Source of the DNA: Aphelocoma coerulescens
Taxonomy: Eukaryota > Chordata > Aves > Passeriformes > Corvidae
Length of the DNA: 64,000 nt
Direction of reading: 5' to 3'
Assembly: GCF_041296385.1 (NCBI RefSeq)
Contig: NW_027183613.1
Location: 2,501-66,500 of the forward strand
The notes beneath the pieces were generated by a model, which was given only the letters and a program-made list of their open reading frames with translations, was not told the origin of the DNA and did not search any database. Positions 30,621 through 43,100 of this stretch are shown here, piece after piece. The translations under genes and the position numbers were made by a program. Each line of letters opens with the position of its first letter. The first letter of the stretch is position 1.

Positions 30621-32010
30621 TGAGGAACACAATAGCTTGGCATAAGCATTGAGCAACAGCTGCTGAACACACCTGGCAACATCTGCTTGCATCAAAAGAG
30701 GGCTTCAAGCTGACAATGGCACCAGCAGCTTCCATCTGCAACAGAGACCCAGGAAAGGACAGGCTGTGCCGGTTTGGACAAATGTGGAGGAAAATATCCT
30801 CTGATAGAAGGCAGGTTACACCCAGCCCTCCCCCACCAGCTTCGGGAAAAAAGAATTTTCCTGGGAAGAAAGTGAAAGAGATAAAAACTATTTTTTTTAA
30901 CAAACACATAGGAAAAGGATAACAATGCTAAATATTAAAAGCTCTCGCTGTGCAGAGAAAGCTGGGATAATTTGAGAGTCCTTCCGTGTTTCGGTGGGGT
31001 CTCCTGAAACATCCATAGACAGCGAGGCCTGTGCAAAGAAACAGGGAGCGATTCTTGAGAGAAGTTTCAGAGCTCTTTCTTCTCCAGCCACATGGGCGGG
31101 GCACTGCCAAAGAACTGAGCAATCACGGCACAAGCAGGGCCCTCCTGGCACAGGGCAACACAAAATAAGCAGTGCTGAACAGGATTAGGGCACATGTGAG
31201 CAGGGAGCAGGGAGACCCCCGTGCCCAGGCCATGCCTCTACCCCAGGGTCCCCTCTCCCATGACCTCATGGCAGGGGGGAGGAACCCCAACACTTCCGTA
31301 GGTGTAGTCTCTCTCCTCCTCCTTGCAGCTGGCTCATGGGCCCACATTCAGGGCCCCCACCTCGGGAGAAAATTCTCCCAATGTGGTCTGATGTTGAAAG
31401 AGTCAAGAAGAGAAGAAGGGAAAAAAACCCCCAAAGTCCCAGGAAAACAAAGTTCAACTCTCCATCTCCCCCCAGAGAAAAGGAGCTGAAAACTGGCTAA
31501 AAAGAAACAAAGTTGCTTCCCTCTGCTCTTGCTGCAAGCAGGATGCAGAGGAGTGTGTATGTGTGTCCTTGAACAAACGCTCTGAGAAGTTTGTCCGGTT
31601 TTTTTTCCCTCTCCCCCCTCTCAGGCTCAGTTGAAAGGCACAGAAATGCACAAAGTTCACTTCTGGGCATAGAGCAGCGATAGGGGATACACATGATAAA
31701 GTCACCCCAAGACACAGGGACAGAGAATTCAGTGGAAAGACTCCGAGAATTCTGCTCCCAGAGATCATTCATTCCTGCTCACCCTGACCCTTGTAGAAAG
31801 GGGACATCGTTCCAGGCAGCCTGTACTGAGCATGTGGCTCCTGAGTGGGGTTTGTTGTTTAGGAAACCTGCTCCGGCTTTTCCATTCTTTCCTTCCAAAC
31901 AGGAAAACTTCTCCTGGGGCTGTGTGCAGGCAGAGCCCTGAGGAGAGCAGGTGGCACATGGTGCGCTGGGCTGGGACAGCCAGCTGCAGAGCTCAAGGGA
32001 AGAAGCCCAA
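30621..32010 (+). repeat. Core of the first full unit (non-minisatellite part)
   Basis: The core has AT-rich and purine-rich tracts. From 30765 it reads TGTGCCGGTTTGGACA, and about 120 bases later it has GAGATAAAAACTATTTTTTT and AACAAACACA. These resemble the start of LTRs common in songbird ERVs. Possible TG...CA ends with a target duplication were sought and not found, so derivation from an LTR is inference. This unit and the unit at 48076 share a CAGCTTCGGG variant where all others have CAGGTTTTTGG. Confidence 0.6.
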
Positions 32011-32837
32011 AGTGTCACAATGGCTCCTTGCCTTCCCATGCAACACCTGGGTCACAATGGTCTCCTTGATTCCATGAGGCCCCACTGTGTCACACTGGCT
32101 CCTTGGTTCCATCAGGTTCCGCAGTGTCACCATGGTCTCCTTTGATCCGCATTGTCATCATGGACAATTGGTTCCATGAGGCCCCGCAGTGTCACAATGG
32201 TCCCTTGGTTCCATAGGTTTGATGTTGTAACAATGGACTCCTTGCTTCTATGAGCTAGCCTGCTTTTTGCAGAGGTGTCTTTGGTTCCAACAAGGCCCCG
32301 CTGAGTCTCAGTGCACCCTGGCTTCCATGTGGATCTGGAGCATCACAAAGGCTCCTTGGTTCCACCAGGTCCTGCTGTGTCACAATGGGTCCTGTGGTCC
32401 CTGAGGCCCTCCAAAGTCATCATGGAGGCTTGGTTCCATGAGGTTCCATTATGTGCCAGTGGTCATCTTGGTTCCAGGAGTTTCCTTGGTGTCACAATGC
32501 TCTCCATGCTTCCATGATTCCCCACAATGTCACAATGCTCTCCATGCTTCCATTAGGCCCTGCTTTGCCACAATGGTCCCCTTGTTTCCATGAGGCCCCG
32601 CTGTGTCACAATGGACCTATGGTTCCATGATGTTGCGTGGTGTCACCGTGCTCTTCTTGAATCCGCAGTGTAACCATGGACCATTGGTTCCATGCAGCCG
32701 TGTCACAATGGGCTCCGTGATTCCATGATTCCCCACGGTGTCACAATGGAGCCTTGTTTCTAGGAGGTTCTGTACTGTCACAATTGCCTCCTTGATGCCA
32801 TCAGCCCCTGCAGTGTCACAATGGCTCCTTGGTTCCA
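32011..32837 (+). repeat. 37-bp subrepeat block of the first full unit
   Basis: About 21 degenerate units follow the pattern GTGTCACAATGG, a short variable part, CCTTGGTTCCATGAGG, then CCCCGC. The block carries an extra subunit of about 38 bp around 32515-32552 (GATTCCCCACAATGTCACAA...). It is also present in the partial unit at about 30300-30337 but absent from all later units, and accounts for most of the 41-bp length excess. Confidence 0.88.
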
Positions 32838-35800
32838 TGAGGAACACAATAGCTTGGCATAAGCATTGAGCAACAGCTGCTGAACACACCTGGCAACATC
32901 TGCTTGCATCAAAAGAGTGCTTCAAGCTGACAATGGCACCAGCAGCTTCCATCTGCAACAGAGACCCAGGAAAGGACAGGCTGTGCCGGTTTGGACAAAT
33001 GTGGAGGAAAATATCCTCTGATAGAAGGCAGGTTACACCCAGCCCTCCCCCACCAGGTTTTTGGAAAAAAGAACTTTCCTGGGAAGAAAGTGAAAGAGAT
33101 AAAAACTATTTTTTTAACAAACACACAGGAAAAGGATAACAATGTTAAATATTAAAAGCTCTCGCTGTGCAGAGAAAGCTGGGATAATTTGAGAGTCCTT
33201 CCGTGTTTCGGTGGGGTCTCCTGAAACATCCATAGACAGCGAGGCCCGTGCAAAGAAACAGGGAGCGATTCTTGAGAGAAGTTTCAGAGCTCTTTCTTCT
33301 CCAGCCACATGGGCGGGGCACTGCCAAAGAACTGAGCAATCACAGCACAACCAGGGCCCTCCTCGCACAGGGCAACACAAAATAAGCAGTGCTGAACAGG
33401 ATTAGGGCACATGTGAGCAGGGAGCAGGGAGACCCCGTGCCCAGGCCATGCCTCTACCCCAGGGTCCCCTCTCCCATGACCGCATGGCAGGAGGGAGGAA
33501 CCCCAACACTTCCGTAGGTGTAGTCTCTCTCCTCCTCCTTGCAGCTGGCTCATGGGCCCACATTCAGGGCCCCCACCTCGGGAGAAAATTCTCCCAATGT
33601 GCTCTGATGTTGAAAGAGTCAAGAAGAGAAGAAGGGAAAAAAAACCCCCGAAGTCCCAGGAAAACAAAGTTCAACTCTCCATCTCCCCCCAGAGAAAAGG
33701 AGCTGAAAACTGGCTAAAAAGAAACAAAGTTGCTTCCTCTGCTCTTGCTGCAAGCAGGATGCAGAGGAGTGTGTATGTGTGTCCTTGAACAAACGCTCTG
33801 AGAAGTTTGTCCGGTTTTTTTCCTCTCCCCCCTCTCAGGCTCAGTTGAAAGGCACAGAAATGCACAAAGTTCACTTCTGGGCATAGAGCAGCAATAGGGG
33901 ATACACACGATAAAGTCACCCCAAGACACAGGGACAGAGAATTCAGTGGAAAGACTCCGAGAATTCTGCTCCCAGAGATCATTCATTCCTGCTCACACTG
34001 ACCCTTGTAGAAAGGGGACATCGTTCCAGGCAGCCTGTACTGAGCATGTGGCTCCTGAGTGGGGTTTGTTGTTTAGGAAACCTGCTCCGGCTTTTCCATT
34101 CTTTCCTTCCAAACAGGAAAACTTCTCCTGGGGCTGTGTGCAGGCAGAGCCCTGAGGAGAGCAGGTGGCACATGGTGCGCTGGGCTGGGACAGCCAGCTG
34201 CAGAGCTCAAGGGAAGAAGCCCAAAGTGTCACAATGGCTCCTTGCCTTCCCATGCAACACCTGGGTCACAATGGTCTCCTTGATTCCATGAGGCCCCACG
34301 GTGTCACAATGGCTCCTTGGTTCCATCAGGTTCCGCAGTGTCACCATGGTCTCCTTTGATCCGCATTGTCATCATGGACAATTGGTTCCATGAGGCCCCG
34401 CAGTGTCACAATGGTCCCTTGCTTCCATAGCTTTTACGTTGTAACAATGGACTCCTTGCTTCTATGAGCTAGCCTGCTTTTTGCAGAGGTGTCTTTGGTT
34501 CCCACAAGGCCCCGCTGTGTCTCAGTGCACCCTGGCTTCCATGTGGATCTGGAGTATCACAAAGGCTCCTTGGTTCCACCAGGTCCTGCTGTGTCACAAT
34601 GGGTCCTGTGGTCCCTGAGGCCCTCCAAAGTCATTGTGGAGGCTTGCTTCCATGAGGTTCCATTATGTGCCAGTGGTCATCTTGGTTCCAGGAGTTTCCT
34701 TAGTGTCACAATGCTCTCCATGCTTCCATTAGGCCCTGCTTTCCCACAATGGTCCCCTTGTTTCCATGAGGCCCCGCTGTGTCACAATGGACCTATGGTT
34801 CCGTGATGTTGCGTGGTGTCACCGTGCTCTTCTTGAATCCGCAGTGTAACCATGGACCATTGGTTCCATGCAGCCGTGTCACAATGGGCTCCTTGATTCC
34901 ATGATTCCCCACGGTGTCACAATGGAGCCTTGTTTCTAGGAGGTTCTGTACTGTCACAATTGCCTCCTTGATGCCATCAGCCCCTGCAGTGTCACAATGG
35001 CTCCTTGGTTCCATGAGGAACACAATAGCTTGGCATAAGCATTGAGCAACAGCTGCTGAACACACCTGGCAACATCTGCTTGCATCAAAAGAGTGCTTCG
35101 AGCTGACAATGGCACCAGCAGCTTCCATCTGCAACAGAGACCCAGGAAAGGACAGGCTGTGCCGGTTTGGACAAATGTGGAGGAAAATATCCTCTGATAG
35201 AAGGCAGGTTACACCCAGCCCTCCCCCACCAGGTTTTTGGAAAAAAGAACTTTCCTGGGAAGAAAGTGAAAGAGATAAAAACTATTTTTTTAACAAACAC
35301 ACAGGAAAAGGATAACAATGCTAAATATTAAAAGCTCTCGCTGTGCAGAGAAAGCTGGGATAATTTGAGAGTCCTTCCGTGTTTCGGTGGGGTCTCCTGA
35401 AACATCCATAGACAGCGAGGCCCGTGCAAAGAAACAGGGAGCGATTCTTGAGAGAAGTTGCAGAGCTCTTTCTTCTCCAGCCACATGGGCGGGGCACTGC
35501 CAAAGAACTGAGCAATCACAGCACAACCAGGGCCCTCCTCGCACAGGGCAACACAAAATAAGCAGTGCTGAACAGGATTAGGGCACATGTGAGCAGGGAG
35601 CAGGGAGACCCCCCGAGCCCAGGCCATGCCTCTACCCCAGGGTCCCCTCTCCCATGACCTCATGGCAGGGGGGAGGAACCCCAACACTTCCGTAGGTGTA
35701 GTCTCTCTCCTCCTCCTTGCAGCTGGCTCATGGGCCCACATTCAGGGCCCCCACCTCGGGAGAAAATTCTCCCAATGTGCTCTGATGTTGAAAGAGTCAA

Positions 35801-37191
35801 GAAGAGAAGAAGGGAAAAAAAACCCCCGAAGTCCCAGGAAAACAAAGTTCAACTCTCCATCTCCCCCCAGAGAAAAGGAGCTGAAAACTGGCTAAAAAGA
35901 AACAAAGTTGCTTCCTCTGCTCTTGCTGCAAGCAGGATGCAGAGGAGTGTGTATGTGTGTCCTTGAACAAACGCTCTGAGAAGTTTGTCCGGTTTTTTTC
36001 CTCTCCCCCCTCTCAGGCTCAGTTGAAAGGCACAGAAACGCACAAAGTTCACTTCTGGGCATAGAGCAGCAATAGGGGATACACACGATAAAGTCACCCC
36101 AAGACACAGGGACAGAGAATTCAGTGGAAAGACTCCGAGAATTCTGCTCCCAGAGATCATTCATTCCTGCTCACACTGACCCTTGTAGAAAGGGGACATC
36201 GTTCCAGGCAGCCTGTACTGAGTATGTGGCTCCTGAGTGGCGTTTGTTGTTTAGGAAACCTGCTCAGGCTTTTCCATTCTTTCCTTCCAAACAGGAAAAC
36301 TTCTCCTGGGGCTGTGTGCAGGCAGAGCCCTGAGGAGAGCAGGTGGCACATGGTGCGCTGGGCTGGGACAGCCAGCTGCAGAGCTCAAGGGAAGAAGCCC
36401 AAAGTGTCACAATGGCTCCTTGCCTTCCCATGCAACACCTGGGTCACAATGGTCTCCTTGATTCCATGAGGCCCCACTGTGTCACAATGGCTCCTTGGTT
36501 CCATCAGGTTCCGCAGTGTCACCATGGTCTCCTTTGATCCGCATTGTCATCATGGACTATTGGTTCCATGAGGCCCCGCAGTGTCACAATGGTCCCTTGC
36601 TTCCATAGCTTTTACGTTGTAACAATGGACTCCTTGCTTCTATGAGCTAGCCTGCTTTTTGCAGAGGTGTCTTTGGTTCCCACAAGGCCCCGCTGTGTCT
36701 CAGTGCACCCTGGCTTCCATGTGGATGTGGAGTATCACAAAGGCTCCTTGGTTCCACCAGGTCCTGCTGTGTCACAATGGGTCCTGTGGTCCCTGAGGCC
36801 CTCCAAAGTCATTGTGGAGGCTTGCTTCCATGAGGTTCCATTATGTGCCAGTGGTCATCTTGGTTCCAGGAGTTTCCTTAGTGTCACAATGCTCTCCATG
36901 CTTCCATTAGGCCCTGCTTTGCCACAATGGTCCCCTTGTTTCCATGAGGCCCCGCTGTGTCACAATGGACCTATGGTTCCATGATGTTGCGTGGTGTCAC
37001 CGTGCTCTTCTTGAATCCGCAGTGTAACCATGGACCATTGGTTCCATGCAGCCGTGTCACAATGGGCTCCTTGATTCCATGATTCCCCACGGTGTCACAA
37101 TGGAGCCTTGTTTCTAGGAGGTTCTGTACTGTCACAATTGCCTCCTTGATGCCATCAGCCCCTGCAGTGTCACAATGGCTCCTTGGTTCCA

Positions 37192-40100
37192 TGAGGAACA
37201 CAATAGCTTGGCATAAGCATTGAGCAACAGCTGCTGAACACACCTGGCAACATCTGCTTGCATCAAAAGAGTGCTTCAAGCTGACAATGGCACCAGCAGC
37301 TTCCATCTGCAACAGAGACCCAGGAAAGGACAGGCTGTGCCGGTTTGGACAAATGTGGAGGAAAATATCCTCTGATAGAAGGCAGGTTACACCCAGCCCT
37401 CCCCCACCAGGTTTTTGGAAAAAAGAACTTTCCTGGGAAGAAAGTGAAAGAGATAAAAACTATTTTTTTAACAAACACACAGGAAAAGGATAACAATGCT
37501 AAATATTAAAAGCTCTCGCTGTGCAGAGAAAGCTGGGATAATTTGAGAGTCCTTCTGTGTTTCGGTGGGGTCTCCTGAAACATCCATAGACAGCGAGGCC
37601 CGTGCAAAGAAACAGGGAGCGATTCTTGAGAGAAGTTGCAGAGCTCTTTCTTCTCCAGCCACATGGGCGGGGCACTGCCAAAGAACTGAGCAATCACAGC
37701 ACAACCAGGGCCCTCCTGGCACAGGGCAACACAAAATAAGCAGTGCTGAACAGGATTAGGGCACATGTGAGCACGGAGCAGGGAGACCCCGTGCCCAGGC
37801 CATGCCTCTACCCCAGGGTCCCCTCTCCCATGACCGCATGGCAGGAGGGAGGAACCCCAACACTTCCGTAGGTGTAGTCTCTCTCCTCCTCCTTGCAGCT
37901 GGCTCATGGGCCCACATTCAGGGCCCCCACCTCGGGAGAAAATTCTCCCAATGTGCTCTGATGTTGAAAGAGTCAAGAAGAGAAGGAGGGAAAAAAAACC
38001 CCCGAAGTCCCAGGAAAACAAAGTTCAACTCTCCATCTCCCCCCAGAGAAAAGGAGCTGAAAACTGGCTAAAAAGAAACAAAGTTGCTTCCTCTGCTCTT
38101 GCTGCAAGCAGGATGCAGAGGAGTGTGTATGTGTGTCCTTGAACAAACGCTCTGAGAAGTTTGTCCGGTTTTTTTCCTCTCCCCCCTCTCAGGCTCAGTT
38201 GAAAGGCACAGAAACGCACAAAGTTCACTTCTGGGCATAGAGCAGCAATAGGGGATACACACGATAAAGTCACCCCAAGACACAGGGACAGAGAATTCAG
38301 TGGAAAGACTCCGAGAATTCTGCTCCCAGAGATCATTCATTCCTGCTCACACTGACCCTTGTAGAAAGGGGACATCGTTCCAGGCAGCCTGTACTGAGCA
38401 TGTGGCTCCTGAGTGGGGTTTGTTGTTTAGGAAACCTGCTCCGGCTTTTCCATTCTTTCCTTCCAAACAGGAAAACTTCTCCTGGGGCTGTGTGCAGGCA
38501 GAGCCCTGAGGAGAGCAGGTGGCACATGGTGCGCTGGGCTGGGACAGCCAGCTGCAGAGCTCAAGGGAAGAAGCCCAAAGTGTCACAATGGCTCCTTGCC
38601 TTCCCATGCAACACCTGGGTCACAATGGTCTCCTTGATTCCATGAGGCCCCACGGTGTCACAATGGCTCCTTGGTTCCATCAGGTTCCGCAGTGTCACCA
38701 TGGTCTCCTTTGATCCGCATTGTCATCATGGACAATTGGTTCCATGAGGCCCCGCAGTGTCACAATGGTCCCTTGCTTCCATAGGTTTGATGTTGTAACA
38801 AAGGACTCCTTGCTTCTATGAGCTAGCCTGCTTTTTGCAGAGGTGTCTTTGGTTCCAACAAGGCCCCGCTGTGTCTCAGTGCACCCTGGCTTCCATGTGG
38901 ATGTGGAGTATCACAAAGGCTCCTTGGTTCCACCAGGTCCTGCTGTGTCACAATGGGTCCTGTGGTCCCTGAGGCCCTCCAAAGTCATCGTGGAGGCTTG
39001 CTTCCATGAGGTTCCATTATGTGCCAGTGGTCATCTTGGTTCCAGGAGTTTCCTTAGTGTCACAATGCTCTCCATGCTTCCATTAGGCCCTGCTTTGCCA
39101 CAATGGTCCCCTTGTTTCCATGAGGCCCCGCTGTGTCACAATGGACCTATGGTTCCATGATGTTGCGTGGTGTCACCGTGCTCTTCTTGAATCCGCAGTG
39201 TAACCATGGACCATTGGTTCCATGCAGCCGTGTCACAATGGGCTCCTTGATTCCATGATTCCCCACGGTGTCACAATGGAGCCTTGTTTCTAGGAGGTTC
39301 TGTACTGTCACAATTGCCTCCTTGATGCCATCAGCCCCTGCAGTGTCACAATGGCTCCTTGGTTCCATGAGGAACACAATAGCTTGGCATAAGCATTGAG
39401 CAACAGCTGCTGAACACACCTGGCAACATCTGCTTGCATCAAAAGAGGGCTTCAAGCTGACAATGGCACCAGCAGCTTCCATCTGCAACAGAGACCCAGG
39501 AAAGGACAGGCTGTGCCGGTTTGGACAAATGTGGAGGAAAATATCCTCTGATAGAAGGCAGGTTACACCCAGCCCTCCCCCACCAGGTTTTTGGAAAAAA
39601 GAACTTTCCTGGGAAGAAAGTGAAAGAGATAAAAACTATTTTTTTAACAAACACACAGGAAAAGGATAACAATGCTAAATATTAAAAGCTCTCGCTGTGC
39701 AGAGAAAGCTGGGATAATTTGAGAGTCCTTCCGTGTTTCGGTGGGGTCTCCTGAAACATCCATAGACAGCGAGGCCCGTGCAAAGAAACAGGGAGCCATT
39801 CTTGAGAGAAGTTGCAGAGCTCTTTCTTCTCCAGCCACATGGGCGGGGCACTGCCAAAGAACTGAGCAATCACAGCACAACCAGGGCCCTCCTCGCACAG
39901 GGCAACACAAAATAAGCAGTGCTGAACAGGATTAGGGCACATGTGAGCAGGGAGCAGGGAGACCCCGTGCCCAGGCCATGCCTCTACCCCAGGGTCCCCT
40001 CTCCCATGACCGCATGGCAGGAGGGAGGAACCCCAACACTTCCGTAGGTGTAGTCTCTCTCCTCCTCCTTGCAGCTGGCTCATGGGCCCACATTCAGGGC

Positions 40101-43100
40101 CCCCACCTCGGGAGAAAATTCTCCCAATGTGCTCTGATGTTGAAAGAGTCAAGAAGAGAAGAAGGGAAAAAAAAACCCCGAAGTCCCAGGAAAACAAAGT
40201 TCAACTCTCCATCTCCCCCCAGAGAAAAGGAGCTGAAAACTGGCTAAAAAGAAACAAAGTTGCTTCCTCTGCTCTTGCTGCAAGCAGGATGCAGAGGAGT
40301 GTGTATGTGTGTCCTTGAACAAACGCTCTGAGAAGTTTGTCCGGTTTTTTTCCTCTCCCCCCTCTCAGGCTCAGTTGAAAGGCACAGAAATGCACAAAGT
40401 TCACTTCTGGGCATAGAGCAGCAATAGGGGATACACACGATAAAGTCACCCCAAGACACAGGGACAGAGAATTCAGTGGAAAGACTCCGAGAATTCTGCT
40501 CCCAGAGATCATTCATTCCTGCTCACACTGACCCTTGTAGAAAGGGGACATCGTTCCACGCAGCCTGTACTGAGCATGTGGCTCCTGAGTGGGGTTTGTT
40601 GTTTAGGAAACCTGCTCCGGCTTTTCCATTCTTTCCTTGCAAACAGGAAAACTTCTCCTGGGGCTGTGTGCAGGCAGAGCCCTGAGGAGAGCAGGTGGCA
40701 CATGGTGCGCTGGGCTGGGACAGCCAGCTGCAGAGCTCAAGGGAAGAAGCCCAAAGTGTCACAATGGCTCCTTGCCTTCCCATGCAACACCTGGGTCACA
40801 ATGGTCTCCTTGATTCCATGAGGCCCCACTGTGTCACAATGGCTCCTTGGTTCCATCAGGTTCCGCAGTGTCACCATGGTCTCCTTTGATCCGCATTGTC
40901 ATCATGGACAATTGGTTCCATGAGGCCCCGCAGTGTCACAATGGTCCCTTGCTTCCATAGCTTTTACGTTGTAACAATGGACTCCTTGCTTCTATGAGCT
41001 AGCCTGCTTTTTGCAGAGGTGTCTTTGGTTCCCACAAGGCCCCGCTGTGTCTCAGTGCACCCTGGCTTCCATGTGGATCTGGAGTATCACAAAGGCTCCT
41101 TGGTTCCACCAGGTCCTGCTGTGTCACAATGGGTCCTGTGGTCCCTGAGGCCCTCCAAAGTCATTGTGGAGGCTTGCTTCCATGAGGTTCCATTATGTGC
41201 CAGTGGTCATCTTGGTTCCAGGAGTTTCCTTAGTGTCACAATGCTCTCCATGCTTCCATTAGGCCCTGCTTTCCCACAATGGTCCCCTTGTTTCCATGAG
41301 GCCCCGCTGTGTCACAATGGACCTATGGTTCCATGATGTTGCGTGGTGTCACCGTGCTCTTCTTGAATCCGCAGTGTAACCATGGACCATTGGTTCCATG
41401 CAGCCGTGTCACAATGGGCTCCTTGATTCCATGATTCCCCACGGTGTCACAATGGAGCCTTGTTTCTAGGAGGTTCTGTACTGTCACAATTGCCTCCTTG
41501 ATGCCATCAGCCCCTGCAGTGTCACAATGGCTCCTTGGTTCCATGAGGAACACAATAGCTTGGCATAAGCATTGAGCAACAGCTGCTGAACACACCTGGC
41601 AACATCTGCTTGCATCAAAAGAGTGCTTCAAGCTGACAATGGCACCAGCAGCTTCCATCTGCAACAGAGACCCAGGAAAGGACAGGCTGTGCCGGTTTGG
41701 ACAAATGTGGAGGAAAATATCCTCTGATAGAAGGCAGGTTACACCCAGCCCTCCCCCACCAGGTTTTTGGAAAAAAGAACTTTCCTGGGAAGAAAGTGAA
41801 AGAGATAAAAACTATTTTTTTAACAAACACACAGGAAAAGGATAACAATGCTAAATATTAAAAGCTCTCGCTGTGCAGAGAAAGCTGGGATAATTTGAGA
41901 GTCCTTCTGTGTTTCGGTGGGGTCTCCTGAAACATCCATAGACAGCGAGGCCCGTGCAAAGAAACAGGGAGCGATTCTTGAGAGAAGTTGCAGAGCTCTT
42001 TCTTCTCCAGCCACATGGGCGGGGCACTGCCAAAGAACTGAGCAATCACAGCACAACCAGGGCCCTCCTGGCACAGGGCAACACAAAATAAGCAGTGCTG
42101 AACAGGATTAGGGCACATGTGAGCAGGGAGCAGGGAGACCCCGTGCCCAGGCCATGCCTCTACCCCAGGGTCCCCTCTCCCATGACCGCATGGCAGGAGG
42201 GAGGAACCCCAACACTTCCGTAGGTGTAGTCTCTCTCCTCCTCCTTGCAGCTGGCTCATGGGCCCACATTCAGGGCCCCCACCTCGGGAGAAAATTCTCC
42301 CAATGTGCTCTGATGTTGAAAGAGTCAAGAAGAGAAGGAGGGAAAAAAAACCCCCGAAGTCCCAGGAAAACAAAGTTCAACTCTCCATCTCCCCCCAGAG
42401 AAAAGGAGCTGAAAACTGGCTAAAAAGAAACAAAGTTGCTTCCTCTGCTCTTGCTGCAAGCAGGATGCAGAGGAGTGTGTATGTGTGTCCTTGAACAAAC
42501 GCTCTGAGAAGTTTGTCCGGTTTTTTTCCTCTCCCCCCTCTCAGGCTCAGTTGAAAGGCACAGAAACGCACAAAGTTCACTTCTGGGCATAGAGCAGCAA
42601 TAGGGGATACACACGATAAAGTCACCCCAAGACACAGGGACAGAGAATTCAGTGGAAAGACTCCGAGAATTCTGCTCCCAGAGATCATTCATTCCTGCTC
42701 ACACTGACCCTTGTAGAAAGGGGACATCGTTCCAGGCAGCCTGTACTGAGCATGTGGCTCCTGAGTGGGGTTTGTTGTTTAGGAAACCTGCTCCGGCTTT
42801 TCCATTCTTTCCTTCCAAACAGGAAAACTTCTCCTGGGGCTGTGTGCAGGCAGAGCCCTGAGGAGAGCAGGTGGCACATGGTGCGCTGGGCTGGGACAGC
42901 CAGCTGCAGAGCTCAAGGGAAGAAGCCCAAAGTGTCACAATGGCTCCTTGCCTTCCCATGCAACACCTGGGTCACAATGGTCTCCTTGATTCCATGAGGC
43001 CCCACGGTGTCACAATGGCTCCTTGGTTCCATCAGGTTCCGCAGTGTCACCATGGTCTCCTTTGATCCGCATTGTCATCATGGACAATTGGTTCCATGAG

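Noticed and set aside
30959..31030. CENP-B box-like string in the satellite core (TTTCGGTGGGG)
   Set aside because: It does not match the required TTCG....A..CGGG spacing.
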